Assembly: GCA_007134865.1 (NCBI GenBank)
Contig: SLJW01000081.1
Coordinates: 1-37,258, forward strand
Length of the DNA stretch: 37,258 nucleotides
Reading direction: 5' to 3'
DNA from: Paracoccaceae bacterium
GTDB taxonomy: Bacteria > Pseudomonadota > Alphaproteobacteria > Rhodobacterales > Rhodobacteraceae
A model generated the notes under the pieces. That model saw only the letters and a list, made by a program, of their open reading frames with translations, was not told the DNA's origin and made no database searches. Position numbers and translations under genes: made by a program. Positions 16,092-24,085 of the stretch are shown one piece after another. Numbering within the stretch: the stretch's first letter is position 1; every line of letters starts with the position of its first letter.

Positions 16092-17090
16092 ATGAGCACG
16101 GTCGTCGAATTTCTCGGGCTCTTTATAACTCAGCTCCAGAAACCGACACTTGCATTCCTGCTCGGCGGCATGTTGCTGGCGGCTCTTGGCAGCCGGTTGG
16201 AGATCCCCGATCCGATTTACCAGTTCATTGTGCTGTTGCTGCTGCTCAAGATTGGCATGGGTGCAGGTCTTGCGCTCCGCGCCGCCGACCCGGTCGAATT
16301 GCTGCTCCCTGCGCTTGCTGCCATGGGCCTAGGCCTGGTGATCGTGCTGATAGGGCGGATCACGCTTTGCCTGATCCCGAGTGTGCAGAAAGAAGACGGC
16401 ATCGCCACGGCAGGGCTGTTCGGCGCAGTGTCGGTCTCGACCCTCGCAGCCGCGATGGTGATCGTGGAGGAGGACGGGATTGCCTATGAAGCCTGGGCGC
16501 CCGCGCTTTACCCGTTCATGGATATCCCTGCATTGCTGGCCGCAATCGTGCTCGCGAAGATGGCGCGCAGGGGCAAGGGCTCCCGTCCCCGCACGCGCTT
16601 GCGCAGCCTGATCCTGGACAGCCTGCGCGGCTCTGCGCTCTCGGCGCTGCTGCTGGGCATCGCACTCGGGCTGCTGACGCGCCCGGATCCGGTGTTCGAG
16701 AGCTTCTACGAGCCGCTCTTTCGCGGGCTGTTGTCGCTTCTGATGCTGGTGATGGGGATGGAAGCCTATGCACGGCTGGCAGAGTTACGCCGCGTGGCGC
16801 ATGTCTATGCCGCCTATGGCCTGCTTGCGCCCCTCCTGCATGGCACGCTCGGCTTCTCGCTGGGCTGGGCGATCCATCTCGCGACGGGCTTCTCGCCCGG
16901 TGGCGTGGTTATGCTCGCGGTTATGGCCGCATCAAGTTCGGATGTGTCCGGCCCCCCGACATTGCGGGTGGCCATTCCCTCGGCGAATCCTGCGGTCTAT
17001 ATTGGGACATCGACAAGTGTCGGCACCCCTGTCGCGCTGCTGTCGATTCCGCTTTGGATGACCCTCGCTGAATTGCTGTTGCAGCCATGA
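16092..17090 (+). CDS. sbtA: SbtA-type sodium-dependent bicarbonate transporter
   Basis: 332-aa inner membrane protein of the DUF897/SbtA family, known in cyanobacteria as a high-affinity Na+/HCO3- symporter. Diagnostic stretches are LQKPTLAFLLGGMLLAALGS and IYQFIVLLLLLKIGMGAG near the N-terminus, GLFGAVSVSTLAAAM in the middle, and the C-terminal repeat VMAASSSDVSGPP followed by IPSANPAVYIGTSTSVGTP. About ten hydrophobic segments are visible, with an Arg-rich cytoplasmic loop around residues 157-175. AAGGG precedes the ATG. The stop overlaps sbtB (ATGA), strongly supporting a transporter/regulator pair. Bicarbonate as substrate is inferred from the family. Confidence 0.88.
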   Translation: MSTVVEFLGLFITQLQKPTLAFLLGGMLLAALGSRLEIPDPIYQFIVLLLLLKIGMGAGLALRAADPVELLLPALAAMGLGLVIVLIGRITLCLIPSVQKEDGIATAGLFGAVSVSTLAAAMVIVEEDGIAYEAWAPALYPFMDIPALLAAIVLAKMARRGKGSRPRTRLRSLILDSLRGSALSALLLGIALGLLTRPDPVFESFYEPLFRGLLSLLMLVMGMEAYARLAELRRVAHVYAAYGLLAPLLHGTLGFSLGWAIHLATGFSPGGVVMLAVMAASSSDVSGPPTLRVAIPSANPAVYIGTSTSVGTPVALLSIPLWMTLAELLLQP

Positions 17091-17401
17091 CAACGCCCGC
17101 CGTGAAACTCACCATCATCGTCGAACGCCTGCTCAAACCGCAGGTCGAGGCGCTGATGCAGGAGGCCGGGCTCGCCGGCTGGTCCATCTTCCCCGGTGGT
17201 GGGCGCGGCACGCATGGTGTGCATCGCGCGCAGGCGGCCCAACTGGTGCGCGAATTCGCCATCGTCAAGTTCGAAGTGGTGCTGCGAGACCGCGCCAAGG
17301 CCGACGCCCTGGCGCAGCGCCTCACGCAAGAGGTGATGGCCGAACAACCCGGTGTTGTCTGGATCGAAAGCGTCGAAGTCTTGCGCAGCTCCAAGTTCTG
17401 A
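17087..17401 (+). CDS. sbtB: SbtB-like PII family regulator of SbtA
   Basis: 104-aa PII-like protein. The start VKLTIIVERLLKPQVEALM and the T-loop base FPGGGRGTHGVHR match SbtB, which in cyanobacteria binds adenine nucleotides including cAMP and inhibits SbtA under carbon-replete conditions. The core strand FAIVKFEVVLRD and the terminal GVVWIESVEVL are typical. There is no C-terminal CxxxxC redox loop as found in some cyanobacterial SbtB proteins. It is translated by overlap from sbtA and ends seven bases from the convergent methyltransferase gene. Confidence 0.85.
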   Translation: MTTPAVKLTIIVERLLKPQVEALMQEAGLAGWSIFPGGGRGTHGVHRAQAAQLVREFAIVKFEVVLRDRAKADALAQRLTQEVMAEQPGVVWIESVEVLRSSKF

Positions 17402-17408
17402 GTGCAGG

Positions 17409-18401
17409 TCAGCCCCGCGCGCGCCTGCCACCCCGGCGCCCACCGGTTCGTGCGCCCGCCTCCATGGCAGCGCGCGAAGCTTCTGCGAAGCTCGCGCCGC
17501 TTTCCTTCATCGCGTCGAGCACCTTCGACAGCCCGATCCACGCACCACCATTGGGGTCGTGATTGAGCAGCAGATTGGCAGCGCGAATGGCCTCCATCTC
17601 GACCGAGCGCACCGGGTTCATGATAGCGCTGGTCATGCCTGCGCCGATCGCCATTGGCAGAAAGGCCGCATTCACCCCGTGCCGGTTGGGCAGGCCGAAA
17701 CTGATATTCGAGGCGCCACAGGTCGTGTTGACGCCAAGTTCCTCGCGCAGACGACGCACAAGGGCAAAGACCTGGTGCCCCGCTGTCGCCATCGCGCCGA
17801 TCGGCATGACCAGCGGGTCGACGACGATATCATGCGCCGGAATGCCGTAATCCGCCGCGCGCTCGACGATCTTCTTGGCTACGGCGAAACGCACCTCCGG
17901 GTCCTCGGAAATCCCGGTGTCGTCATTGGAAATCGCCACGACCGGCACATTGTATTGCTTGACCAGCGGCAGGATCGCCTCCAGCCGCTCTTCCTCGCCC
18001 GTGACCGAGTTCAGCAACGGGCGGCCCGATGTCGCTTCCAGCCCGGCCTTGAGCGCCTCGGGCACAGACGAATCGATGCAGAGCGGCACATCGACCAAAG
18101 CCTGCACCCGCGCGCACAGTTCGCGCATCAGCGGCGGCTCGACAAAGTTGTTGTCGGCATAACGCGGGTCCTCGGCCATCTTGTTCGAGAACACCGCGCC
18201 GGAATTGATATCCAGCACCATGGCACCGCAGGCAACCTGTTCGAGCGCATCGCGCTCGACCGTCGAGAAATCGCCGGCTTCCAGTTCGGCGGCGAGTTTC
18301 TTGCGCCCAGTCGGATTGATGCGCTCGCCAATGACGCAAAAAGGCTCGTCAAAGCCGATGACCACTGTTTTCGTGGCCGATTCGATGACAGTGCGGGTCA
18401 T
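17409..18401 (-). CDS. Methyltetrahydrofolate:corrinoid methyltransferase (stand-alone pterin-binding domain)
   Basis: 330-aa protein equal to the pterin-binding (MtrH/AcsE-like) domain of MetH. It shows IGERINPTGRKK (24-35) and MVLDINSG (61-68), then PLCIDSS, GRPLLNSVTGEE, VVAISNDDTGI, DIVVDPLVMPIG and TTCGASNISFGLPNR, the TIM-barrel strands that hold methyl-THF. No homocysteine-binding or B12-binding domain is attached. The start at 18401 overlaps the metF stop by 4 bases; the 20-residue upstream extension is inside metF and rejected. The tail is Arg/Gly rich (GRRGGRRARG). In Rhodobacterales such proteins form part of a split methionine synthase or feed methyl groups from demethylation; which applies here is inference. 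Confidence 0.88.
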   Translation of the reverse strand: MTRTVIESATKTVVIGFDEPFCVIGERINPTGRKKLAAELEAGDFSTVERDALEQVACGAMVLDINSGAVFSNKMAEDPRYADNNFVEPPLMRELCARVQALVDVPLCIDSSVPEALKAGLEATSGRPLLNSVTGEEERLEAILPLVKQYNVPVVAISNDDTGISEDPEVRFAVAKKIVERAADYGIPAHDIVVDPLVMPIGAMATAGHQVFALVRRLREELGVNTTCGASNISFGLPNRHGVNAAFLPMAIGAGMTSAIMNPVRSVEMEAIRAANLLLNHDPNGGAWIGLSKVLDAMKESGASFAEASRAAMEAGARTGGRRGGRRARG

Positions 18402-19339
18402 GTATGCTCCGGTTGTTCGATGGCAGGGCATGCCGAAGCGCCGCCATGGGCGCGGGTCCACTCTGCATTTGATTTGATCCCGCCCAGCGGGAAGAAATGC
18501 AGTCGTTCGACCGCGAAATCCGGGTGCGCGACCTTGTGATTGGCCAGATCGCGCACCAGATCAGTCGGCTCGAACGGCAGCAGCAGCTTCGAGACATCGC
18601 GCGCGCGTTTCTGGAGCACGCGCAGCGACGGCCCCACCCCGCACGCAATGGCGAATTTGATCAGCGTCTGCAGTTTTGCAGGCCCGGCGATGCCGAGGTG
18701 CACTGGCAGATCCACCCCTTCGCGGCGCAGCGAGCGCGTCCAGTCGATGATCGGCGCGGCCTCGAAGGCGAATTGCGTCACGATTGCCATCTCTATGCCA
18801 TGGGCGCGGGCGAATTCTTCCTTTGCGCTCAGCGCCGCCATCAGCGCATCCTGTCCGCCCGATGCGTCGATATCGCGGTTGCCCTCGGGGTGTCCCGCCA
18901 CATGCAGCCGCCGGAAATCGTCAAACAGCCCCGTTTCCAGCAATTGCATGGAATTGTCATAGGCGCCCTTGGGGGTGCTCACCCCACCGCCCAGCATCAG
19001 TGCCTCCCGCACATCGGCCTCACCCTGATAGCGCGCCACCCAATCGGCCAGTTCGCGCTTGTCGGCGATGATCCGCGCCGGGAAATGGGGCATCGGCTCC
19101 ATGCCCTCGGCCCGCAGCCGCGCGGCGGTCGCGACCATATCCGCGATTGGCGTGCCATCGATATGCGCGATATAGACGCGCGTGCCCTGGGGCAGCAGCG
19201 CGCGGAAATCGGCGATTTTCTCGGCAGTGCGCGGCATCACCTCCATAGAGAAACCCTGCATCAGCGCAACAACCTCGGGGGTTGCGGCGGGCAGGTCGGA
19301 TGCGGGCGCAGCGGGTCGCCGGAAGTTCAAAAGCGCCAT
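18398..19339 (-). CDS. metF: Methylenetetrahydrofolate reductase (MetF family)
   Basis: FAD-dependent reductase linking methylene-THF and methyl-THF. 313 aa from the ATG at 19339, chosen because GGAGG lies six bases upstream; the GTG ten codons earlier has no such site. FSMEVMPRTAEK carries the family catalytic Glu (E33). AHIDGTP, MEPMPHFPARI, ALMLGGG, VAGHPEGN and the IVTQFAFEA strand follow the MetF barrel. It belongs to a divergent MetF subgroup that lies beside the methyl-THF methyltransferase in alphaproteobacteria. A 4-base overlap couples the two genes, giving production and use of methyl-THF in one transcript. Confidence 0.9.
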   Translation of the reverse strand: MALLNFRRPAAPASDLPAATPEVVALMQGFSMEVMPRTAEKIADFRALLPQGTRVYIAHIDGTPIADMVATAARLRAEGMEPMPHFPARIIADKRELADWVARYQGEADVREALMLGGGVSTPKGAYDNSMQLLETGLFDDFRRLHVAGHPEGNRDIDASGGQDALMAALSAKEEFARAHGIEMAIVTQFAFEAAPIIDWTRSLRREGVDLPVHLGIAGPAKLQTLIKFAIACGVGPSLRVLQKRARDVSKLLLPFEPTDLVRDLANHKVAHPDFAVERLHFFPLGGIKSNAEWTRAHGGASACPAIEQPEHT

Positions 19340-19382
19340 CAGGGCCTCCAGGAATCGCGGTCGGGTCACAGGTCAGGGTCCG

Positions 19383-19679
19383 TCACGCCCAGCCATCATT
19401 GGCGATAAGCGCGCGCAGCCTGTCAGCGTCATACGCCGCTTCCAGATCGCGCGCGGTAGCTTTCGCGACATCTTCATCGCTGCCAGCGACCTCGACGGGC
19501 GCGGCCTTGCGCCATTCGGCCAGATAGGCGTCGGCGTCCTTGGCGCCGACCTTCATCGCGCAACGGTCAATCGCCTGCTCGAAGCGCTCGGCAAGCTGAA
19601 TCTTCTGCGCCCGGCGCCCTTTGCCGACAATCACCTGCGCCGGAATATCGCGCCAATAGACGACCACCACCTGCGCCAT
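19383..19679 (-). CDS. Virulence factor family small protein (PF13769-like)
   Basis: 98-aa protein starting MAQVVVVYWRDIPAQVIVGKGRRAQKIQL in two stretches, with a conserved WRDIP core and a helical acidic C-terminus. I recognise it as the small 'virulence factor' family that accompanies metF and the methyl-THF methyltransferase in Rhodobacterales and rhizobia; its biochemical role is not established. AGGGGG precedes the ATG by seven bases. It ends 43 bases before metF, so the three genes look like one operon. The family name should not be read as evidence of virulence. Confidence 0.8.
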   Translation of the reverse strand: MAQVVVVYWRDIPAQVIVGKGRRAQKIQLAERFEQAIDRCAMKVGAKDADAYLAEWRKAAPVEVAGSDEDVAKATARDLEAAYDADRLRALIANDGWA

Positions 19680-19744
19680 GTCGCTGCCCCCTGTTACCTG
19701 TCATCTGCCCTTCCATACCTGAGCAGGCTGGCGAGTACAGCACA

Positions 19745-19764
19745 GCGCGCGACGTTTCGCGCGC
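19745..19764. other. Alternating CG hairpin upstream of the metF operon
   Basis: GCGCGCGA, loop CGTT, TCGCGCGC: 8-bp stem within the 158-base gap between the outer membrane protein gene and the metF operon. It lies 24 bases from the outer membrane protein terminator and 66-85 bases upstream of the first metF-operon ATG. Function unknown. Confidence 0.3.
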
Positions 19765-19787
19765 GCGCACCGACGCGCTCAGAAGCG

Positions 19788-19816
19788 CCAGCCGCGCCCT
19801 GAAGGGGCGCGGCTGG
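19788..19816 (-). terminator. Terminator hairpin after the outer membrane protein gene
   Basis: CCAGCCGCGCCC, loop TGAAG, GGGCGCGGCTGG: 12-bp perfect stem starting 21 bases beyond the stop codon on the minus strand. Only a weak CTTCT pyrimidine run follows, but stem strength and position support termination. Confidence 0.7.
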
Positions 19817-19837
19817 TATCGCAGGCAAAGGCCCGGC

Positions 19838-20566
19838 TCAGAACCTGATATTGAGCCCCACGCGCGCCACAGTGACCGAGATCTTGTCAATCCCGCATCC
19901 GGGCGCCGTGCAGGCTGCGGATTGCACGCGATGCGGACCACAGGGCAGCGTATGCAGCACCTCCGCCTTGATACTCATCCGGTCGGTGAAGGCATGTTCC
20001 ACCCCCAGACCCGCGACCGGCGCCAGCGTCCAGAACTTGCCCTGTGGGGCCGCGCCATCGACGCCCCCCTTGCCCGCGACCCGCGACGCGCCTGCCGTGC
20101 CATAGAACAGGGTCCGGCCCTGCGCATAGCCCAGCCGTGCACGCAGGGTGGTCATGCTGCTGATATCCGTCCGGCATCCGCTGGCTGAGCCACAATCGAA
20201 CGAGGCGGTCGTATTGGCGGAACCGTTCATCCGCGCGATGGAATGGTCGAATTCGACCCCGTAGACCCAGTTGCCGCGCTGAAGGTTATAGCCAAGTGTC
20301 AGACCGCCCATCAGCCCATTCGAATGAGGCTTGGGGAAATTCGGGCCGCCAAGGGCACAATTCGGCCCTTCGCAATGTCGGCTGGAGCCCAGACCATAGC
20401 CCAGCACGACCCCGCCATAGGCGCCCTGCCATGAAAAGACAGGCGCCGGGGCATGAGTAGCGGGCGGAACGACTTCGGGCTCCGAGACCGCCCCCATCTT
20501 TCCGGCTGCCAGTGCCGTTGTCGTGGATATGGCCAGCGCCATGCCCGTCGTCAGTAGTAGCTTCAT
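19838..20566 (-). CDS. Omp25/Omp31-type outer membrane beta-barrel protein, cysteine-rich
   Basis: 242-aa outer membrane protein with a signal peptide (MKLLLTTGMALAISTTTALAAG) interrupted here only for description: hydrophobic residues 2-20, cleavage after ALA near 21. A Pro-rich linker precedes the family entry motif FSWQGAYGGVVLGYGLG. Alternating barrel strands run to the C-terminal VGLNIRF ending in Phe. An AGAGGGA site supports the ATG at 20566 over a TTG seven codons upstream. Seven cysteines occur in the mature part as close groups (CEGPNC, CGSASGC and a C-terminal group ending TAPGC), unusual for this family and probably in surface loops. Confidence 0.82.
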   Translation of the reverse strand: MKLLLTTGMALAISTTTALAAGKMGAVSEPEVVPPATHAPAPVFSWQGAYGGVVLGYGLGSSRHCEGPNCALGGPNFPKPHSNGLMGGLTLGYNLQRGNWVYGVEFDHSIARMNGSANTTASFDCGSASGCRTDISSMTTLRARLGYAQGRTLFYGTAGASRVAGKGGVDGAAPQGKFWTLAPVAGLGVEHAFTDRMSIKAEVLHTLPCGPHRVQSAACTAPGCGIDKISVTVARVGLNIRF

Positions 20567-20636
20567 TCCATTGTCCCTCTGTCGCAATACCCGTTTGACG
20601 GCACCTATTGGTGCACGACTCAGCCATAGCGCGAGA

Positions 20637-20653
20637 AACCTTATGTTAAGGTT
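20637..20653. promoter_or_regulatory. Palindrome upstream of the outer membrane protein gene
   Basis: AACCTTA, TGT, TAAGGTT: 17-bp inverted repeat, 71-87 bases upstream of the ATG at 20566, in an AT-rich patch. An operator or upstream promoter element is possible. Confidence 0.35.
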
Positions 20654-20723
20654 AATGGCCTACTAATTCCGGCACGATCCAGAGAGCCTGAGCATGACCC
20701 GACCCCGCCTCATTCAGACTGAC

Positions 20724-20772
20724 GCAAGCAAAAGCTTGCCTAGAGCCCTGCTGTTGGCTAGTCTGAAGCCAA
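20724..20772 (+). other. Two small hairpins ahead of ppx
   Basis: GCAAGC-AAAA-GCTTGC (20724-20739) and TTGGCT-AGTCTGA-AGCCAA (20754-20772), both perfect 6-bp stems, the second ending 21 bases before the ATG. They probably lie in the ppx leader; no function can be assigned. Confidence 0.35.
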
Positions 20773-20793
20773 CTTGAATTCGGAGGGCGAGCC

Positions 20794-21942
20794 ATGACGC
20801 CCGAGCGTCCCGCCGGCGCGGGCGCTTCCTTGACCAAGACGCCCGGTCCGGCGCTGACCGCCGTGACCTCGACACCGGTGCAGGCCCCGCGCCACCCCAG
20901 AGCCAGAGCGCCCGAGCTTTATGCGGCGCTGGATCTGGGGACGAACAGTTGCAGAATGCTGATTGCGCGCCCCAAGGGGCCGCAATTTGAAGTCGTGGAC
21001 AGCTTTTCCAAAGCAGTCGAACTCGGTACGGGGCTGAAAACCTCGGGGTTGCTGTCCTACAAACCCATGCAGCGCACGCTGCAAGCCCTGCGCATCTGCC
21101 GCTCGAAACTCGAACAGCATGGCGTGCGTAACATGCGTCTTGTCGCGACCGAGGCATGTCGGCGCGCGCGCAACAGCCATGAACTCATTCGCCGCGCCCA
21201 GCGAGAGACCGGGCTGCGGCTTGATATCATTTCCGCCGAAGAGGAAGCGCGGCTCGCCGTTGTCTCCTGCGCGTCGCTGGTTGCGCCCGAGACAGAGCAG
21301 CTTCTGGTCATCGATATCGGCGGCGGCTCGACCGAACTGGTCTGGATCGACCTGTCGCGCGTTGCCCCTGACCAGCGGCGCGCGGCGATTCTCGGCATGC
21401 ATGCGGGCGCCTTCCTGCGCGAGGCCCTTCCGGGCCAGCCGCATGTGGTGGACTGGATCAGCGTGCCGCTCGGTGTTGCCACGCTCAAGGATTACTTCCG
21501 CGAGGTCGATGACGATGCCGCGCGATTTGCGCTGATGAGCTGGTATTTCGAGGAACAACTCGAAGCCTTCGCCCCCTATCGCGACGAGACGGCACACAAG
21601 GGTTTCCAGATCATCGGCACCTCGGGCACGATCACCACGGTCGCGGCCTCGTATCTCCGGCTCAAGCGATATGATCGCAACAAGGTCGACGGGCTGGTGA
21701 TGAATTCGGGTCAGGTCGATAAGGTGATCCGCGAATATCTGGCCCTCGGCCCCATCGGGCGTCGGCAGGACCCGCGGATCGGGCGGGACAGGCACACGCA
21801 GATCATGTCGGGTGCTGCAATCCTCACTGCGCTGATGCGGATCTGGCCGACCGAACGCATGTCTGTTGCAGATCGGGGGCTACGCGAAGGGTTGCTCTAT
21901 GCCCAGATGAGTCGCGATGGCGCGCTCACGCTCGATGCCTGA
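20794..21942 (+). CDS. Exopolyphosphatase/guanosine pentaphosphatase family protein (Ppx/GppA)
   Basis: 382-aa actin/ASKHA-fold phosphatase acting on polyphosphate or pppGpp. The first phosphate loop AALDLGTNSCRMLIA is at about 44-58, the catalytic Glu is E120 in RLVATEACRRA, and the second loop LVIDIGGGSTELVW follows near 170-183. HTQIMSGAAIL and VADRGLREGLLY close the fold. The short form lacks the C-terminal HD domain of longer enzymes. A Pro/Ala-rich N-terminal tail of about 40 residues precedes the fold. GGAGG supports the start. It is followed 18 bases later by rlmE, a common alphaproteobacterial order. Confidence 0.92.
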   Translation: MTPERPAGAGASLTKTPGPALTAVTSTPVQAPRHPRARAPELYAALDLGTNSCRMLIARPKGPQFEVVDSFSKAVELGTGLKTSGLLSYKPMQRTLQALRICRSKLEQHGVRNMRLVATEACRRARNSHELIRRAQRETGLRLDIISAEEEARLAVVSCASLVAPETEQLLVIDIGGGSTELVWIDLSRVAPDQRRAAILGMHAGAFLREALPGQPHVVDWISVPLGVATLKDYFREVDDDAARFALMSWYFEEQLEAFAPYRDETAHKGFQIIGTSGTITTVAASYLRLKRYDRNKVDGLVMNSGQVDKVIREYLALGPIGRRQDPRIGRDRHTQIMSGAAILTALMRIWPTERMSVADRGLREGLLYAQMSRDGALTLDA

Positions 21943-21960
21943 AGAAAGCCTCACAAGCCC

Positions 21961-22689
21961 ATGAAGCCAAAGAATACATCCGGGCGGGGTCAGCGCGACC
22001 TCAAGGTCAAGGTCAAGACGGCGCGCGGGCGCAAACTCTCCTCGACCCGCTGGCTGGAGCGGCAGCTCAACGACCCCTATGTCGCGGCGGCGCGGCGTGA
22101 GGGGTATCGTGGTCGTGCGGCCTACAAACTTCTAGAGCTCGATGACAAATATCGCTTCCTCGTGCCGGGCGCGCGGGTGGTCGATCTGGGCTGCGCACCT
22201 GGCGGCTGGTTGCAGGTGGCCGTCAAGCGCGTGAACGCGCTGGGTGAGAAGCAGGGCAAACGCGTGGGGTCCGTGCTGGGCGTGGACCTGCAAGAGGTCG
22301 AACCGCTCGCCGGGGCCGAGACCCATGTGCTGGATTTCCTCGAGGATGGCGCCGAAGACAAGGTCAAGGCCTGGCTTGGCGGGCGCGCCGATGTGGTGAT
22401 GTCGGATATGGCGGCGGCCTCTTCAGGGCACAAGCAAACCGACCACCTGCGCATCATGGCGCTCTGCGAGGCTGCCGCCTATTTCGCCTTCGACGTGCTC
22501 GACGAGGGCGGGACCTTCGTCGCCAAGGTCCTCGCTGGCGGCGCGGAGGGTGAATTGCAACAATTGCTCAAGCAGAATTTCAACAAGGTGGCAAATGTGA
22601 AGCCACCTGCCAGCCGAGCGGATAGCTCAGAGAAATATGTTGTAGCGCAAGGCTTTCGTGGGTGTTCTGAGAGGCACCCAGATGAATGA
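21961..22689 (+). CDS. rlmE: 23S rRNA (uridine-2'-O-)-methyltransferase RlmE (FtsJ/RrmJ)
   Basis: SAM-dependent methyltransferase that modifies U2552 of 23S rRNA during 50S maturation. 242 aa with the basic N-terminal tail typical of the family. The SAM loop [13 protein letters not shown] is at 73-85. The catalytic K-D-K-E set is K56 (YKLLELDD), D149 (MSDMA), K189 (VAKVLAGG) and E224 (SSEKYVVA). The last eight bases overlap trmO, so ppx-rlmE-trmO-hydrolase form a tight plus-strand run. Confidence 0.96.
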   Translation: MKPKNTSGRGQRDLKVKVKTARGRKLSSTRWLERQLNDPYVAAARREGYRGRAAYKLLELDDKYRFLVPGARVVDLGCAPGGWLQVAVKRVNALGEKQGKRVGSVLGVDLQEVEPLAGAETHVLDFLEDGAEDKVKAWLGGRADVVMSDMAAASSGHKQTDHLRIMALCEAAAYFAFDVLDEGGTFVAKVLAGGAEGELQQLLKQNFNKVANVKPPASRADSSEKYVVAQGFRGCSERHPDE

Positions 22690-23152
22690 ACCACGCTCCG
22701 GTGAACAGATTCTCAACATCCCGCTCCAGATGCAGGCTGAGATCTGTTTCATCGGGCATATCGAGAGTCCGTGGCAGAGCCGGTCCGACTGCCCGCGCAA
22801 CTTGCGCGAAGCCCGCGAGCGCGGACAAGGCGCTGTGCTGCATGTTGCGCCATCCTTTCGTCCTGCGCTTGACGGCATCAAGACCGGTGATCTGCTGGTC
22901 GCACTCTACTGGATGCAAGAGGCAAGACGTGACCTGTTACGTCAGGTGCCCGGGCATCGTCCAGAGGGGGCAGGTACCTTCGCCTTGCGATCGCCTGCGC
23001 GCCCCAACCCGATCGGTATGGGTGTGGTGGAAGTGATGGAGATCGACCCAGACTCAGGCCGCATTACCATCGACGCGATTGATGCGCTCGACGGCACACC
23101 GCTGATCGACATCAAACCCCATATGGCGCTGGCCGATCGCGACGGCGGCTGA
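22682..23152 (+). CDS. trmO: tRNA (adenine-N6)-methyltransferase TrmO/TsaA family
   Basis: 156-aa protein of the TrmO (YaeB/TsaA, VirR-like) beta-barrel family, which methylates t6A37 of certain threonine tRNAs using SAM. Characteristic stretches are FIGHIESPW near the N-terminus, [18 protein letters not shown], and [21 protein letters not shown], then [14 protein letters not shown]. Many TrmO proteins are longer; this is the single-domain form. The ATG at 22682 lies within the end of rlmE with GAGAGG upstream. The stop overlaps the ATG of the next gene by one base (TGATG). Confidence 0.9.
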   Translation: MNEPRSGEQILNIPLQMQAEICFIGHIESPWQSRSDCPRNLREARERGQGAVLHVAPSFRPALDGIKTGDLLVALYWMQEARRDLLRQVPGHRPEGAGTFALRSPARPNPIGMGVVEVMEIDPDSGRITIDAIDALDGTPLIDIKPHMALADRDGG

Positions 23153-23961
23153 TGGAGACATTGCTCAAAGCCCTTCTATTTGTCGCTGCCCTATGGGCCG
23201 CGCTTGTCGGGTTGATGGCGCTCTTGCAGACACCGATGCTCTTTCCGCGAAGCCTCGTGGCCCCGGCCCCCGCCCTGCCCGATACCACCGAACGGCTGCG
23301 CCTGACGCGCGAGGGAGGTATCGTGCTCGAAGGCGTGCGGATCGCAGGTCGCGCCCCGGAACGCCCGCTGCTGCTGGGCTTTGGCGGCAATGCCTGGAAT
23401 GCCGAGGATGTTGCCCTCTTCCTGCACCGGATCGCGCCCGAGCATCCCGTGGCGGCCTTCCATTATCGTGGTTACGGGCCCAGCACGGGCCGCCCCTCCA
23501 GCGCAGCCCTTATCGAGGACGCACCTGCCATCCACGACCTGCTCGCGCCGGAAGCCCCACAGGGTATCATCGCGGTCGGCTTCAGTATCGGCAGCGGTAT
23601 CGCGGCCCATCTGGCGGCGGAAAGACCCCTGTCCGGTCTCGTCCTCGTCACCCCGTTCGAGAGGTTGAGCGAAGTGGCGCGCGCAAGCTTTCCATGGGCG
23701 CCGGTGCGCCTGCTCTTCCGGCACGAGATGGACGCATTGGGTGCCTTGCGCGAAAGCCCATATACCCCCGTTGCGCTGATCGTGGCGGGCCGCGATACCA
23801 TAATCCCACCGTCCCGCGCCGATGCCCTGGCGACCGAACTGGAGGCCGCCGGGCGCCCGGCCCGCAGCATGGTCACACTTGATGCCGGACATAATGACAT
23901 CTATGGCCATCCCGATTTCGCGCGGCACCTGCGCGACGCCCTCGCGACTGTCATGGACTGA
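23152..23961 (+). CDS. Membrane-anchored alpha/beta hydrolase (BEM46/ABHD13-like)
   Basis: 269-aa hydrolase with one N-terminal membrane segment (about residues 5-26). The nucleophile elbow GFSIGSG gives S145. The acid D215 is in VAGRDTIIPP and H247 in DAGHNDIY. The oxyanion region GFGGNAWN and the HYRGYGPSTGRPS stretch are typical of the YqkD/BEM46 group. Natural substrate is unknown. It overlaps trmO by one base and ends the plus-strand operon; no strong terminator follows, only a 5-bp stem CGCGG-CCTAT-CCGCG at 23997-24011. Confidence 0.85.
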   Translation: METLLKALLFVAALWAALVGLMALLQTPMLFPRSLVAPAPALPDTTERLRLTREGGIVLEGVRIAGRAPERPLLLGFGGNAWNAEDVALFLHRIAPEHPVAAFHYRGYGPSTGRPSSAALIEDAPAIHDLLAPEAPQGIIAVGFSIGSGIAAHLAAERPLSGLVLVTPFERLSEVARASFPWAPVRLLFRHEMDALGALRESPYTPVALIVAGRDTIIPPSRADALATELEAAGRPARSMVTLDAGHNDIYGHPDFARHLRDALATVMD

Positions 23962-24012
23962 CGCAGCGCCCCGAAGACGGTCAGCGCTACGTTACTCGCG
24001 GCCTATCCGCGG

Positions 24013-24034
24013 TTTCATCTTGCCAAAAACACTC
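24013..24034. repeat. Candidate dispersed Rhodobacterales intergenic element
   Basis: The bases TTTCATCTTGCC then AAAAACACTC lie in the 124-base convergent gap. A near-identical motif (CATCTTGCCAAAAATACTC) is one I recall as frequent between genes in Rhodobacteraceae genomes, often next to GC stems. It follows the small stem at 23997-24011. Only one copy is in this window, so repeat status rests on memory. Confidence 0.3.
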
Positions 24035-24085
24035 GAATTCCACGGCTCAGAAGGAAACCGCCCATCGCGCCAAGCGACCCGCGGA

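Noticed and set aside
16049-16489. 146-codon plus-strand frame beginning just upstream of sbtA
   Set aside because: It runs out of frame through sbtA; only about 15 codons are outside that gene and no ribosome site is evident.
17352-18539. 395-codon plus-strand frame
   Set aside because: Antisense to the methyl-THF methyltransferase, which has unmistakable pterin-binding motifs.
20637-20660. CtrA binding site
   Set aside because: TTAAC occurs twice, but six bases apart rather than the TTAA-N7-TTAA spacing.
20758-21795. 345-codon minus-strand frame
   Set aside because: Antisense to ppx/gppA; no domain visible.
23962-24085. 6S RNA gene next to zapA
   Set aside because: The gap is only 124 bases and shows no long imperfect rod with central bubble as expected for 6S RNA.
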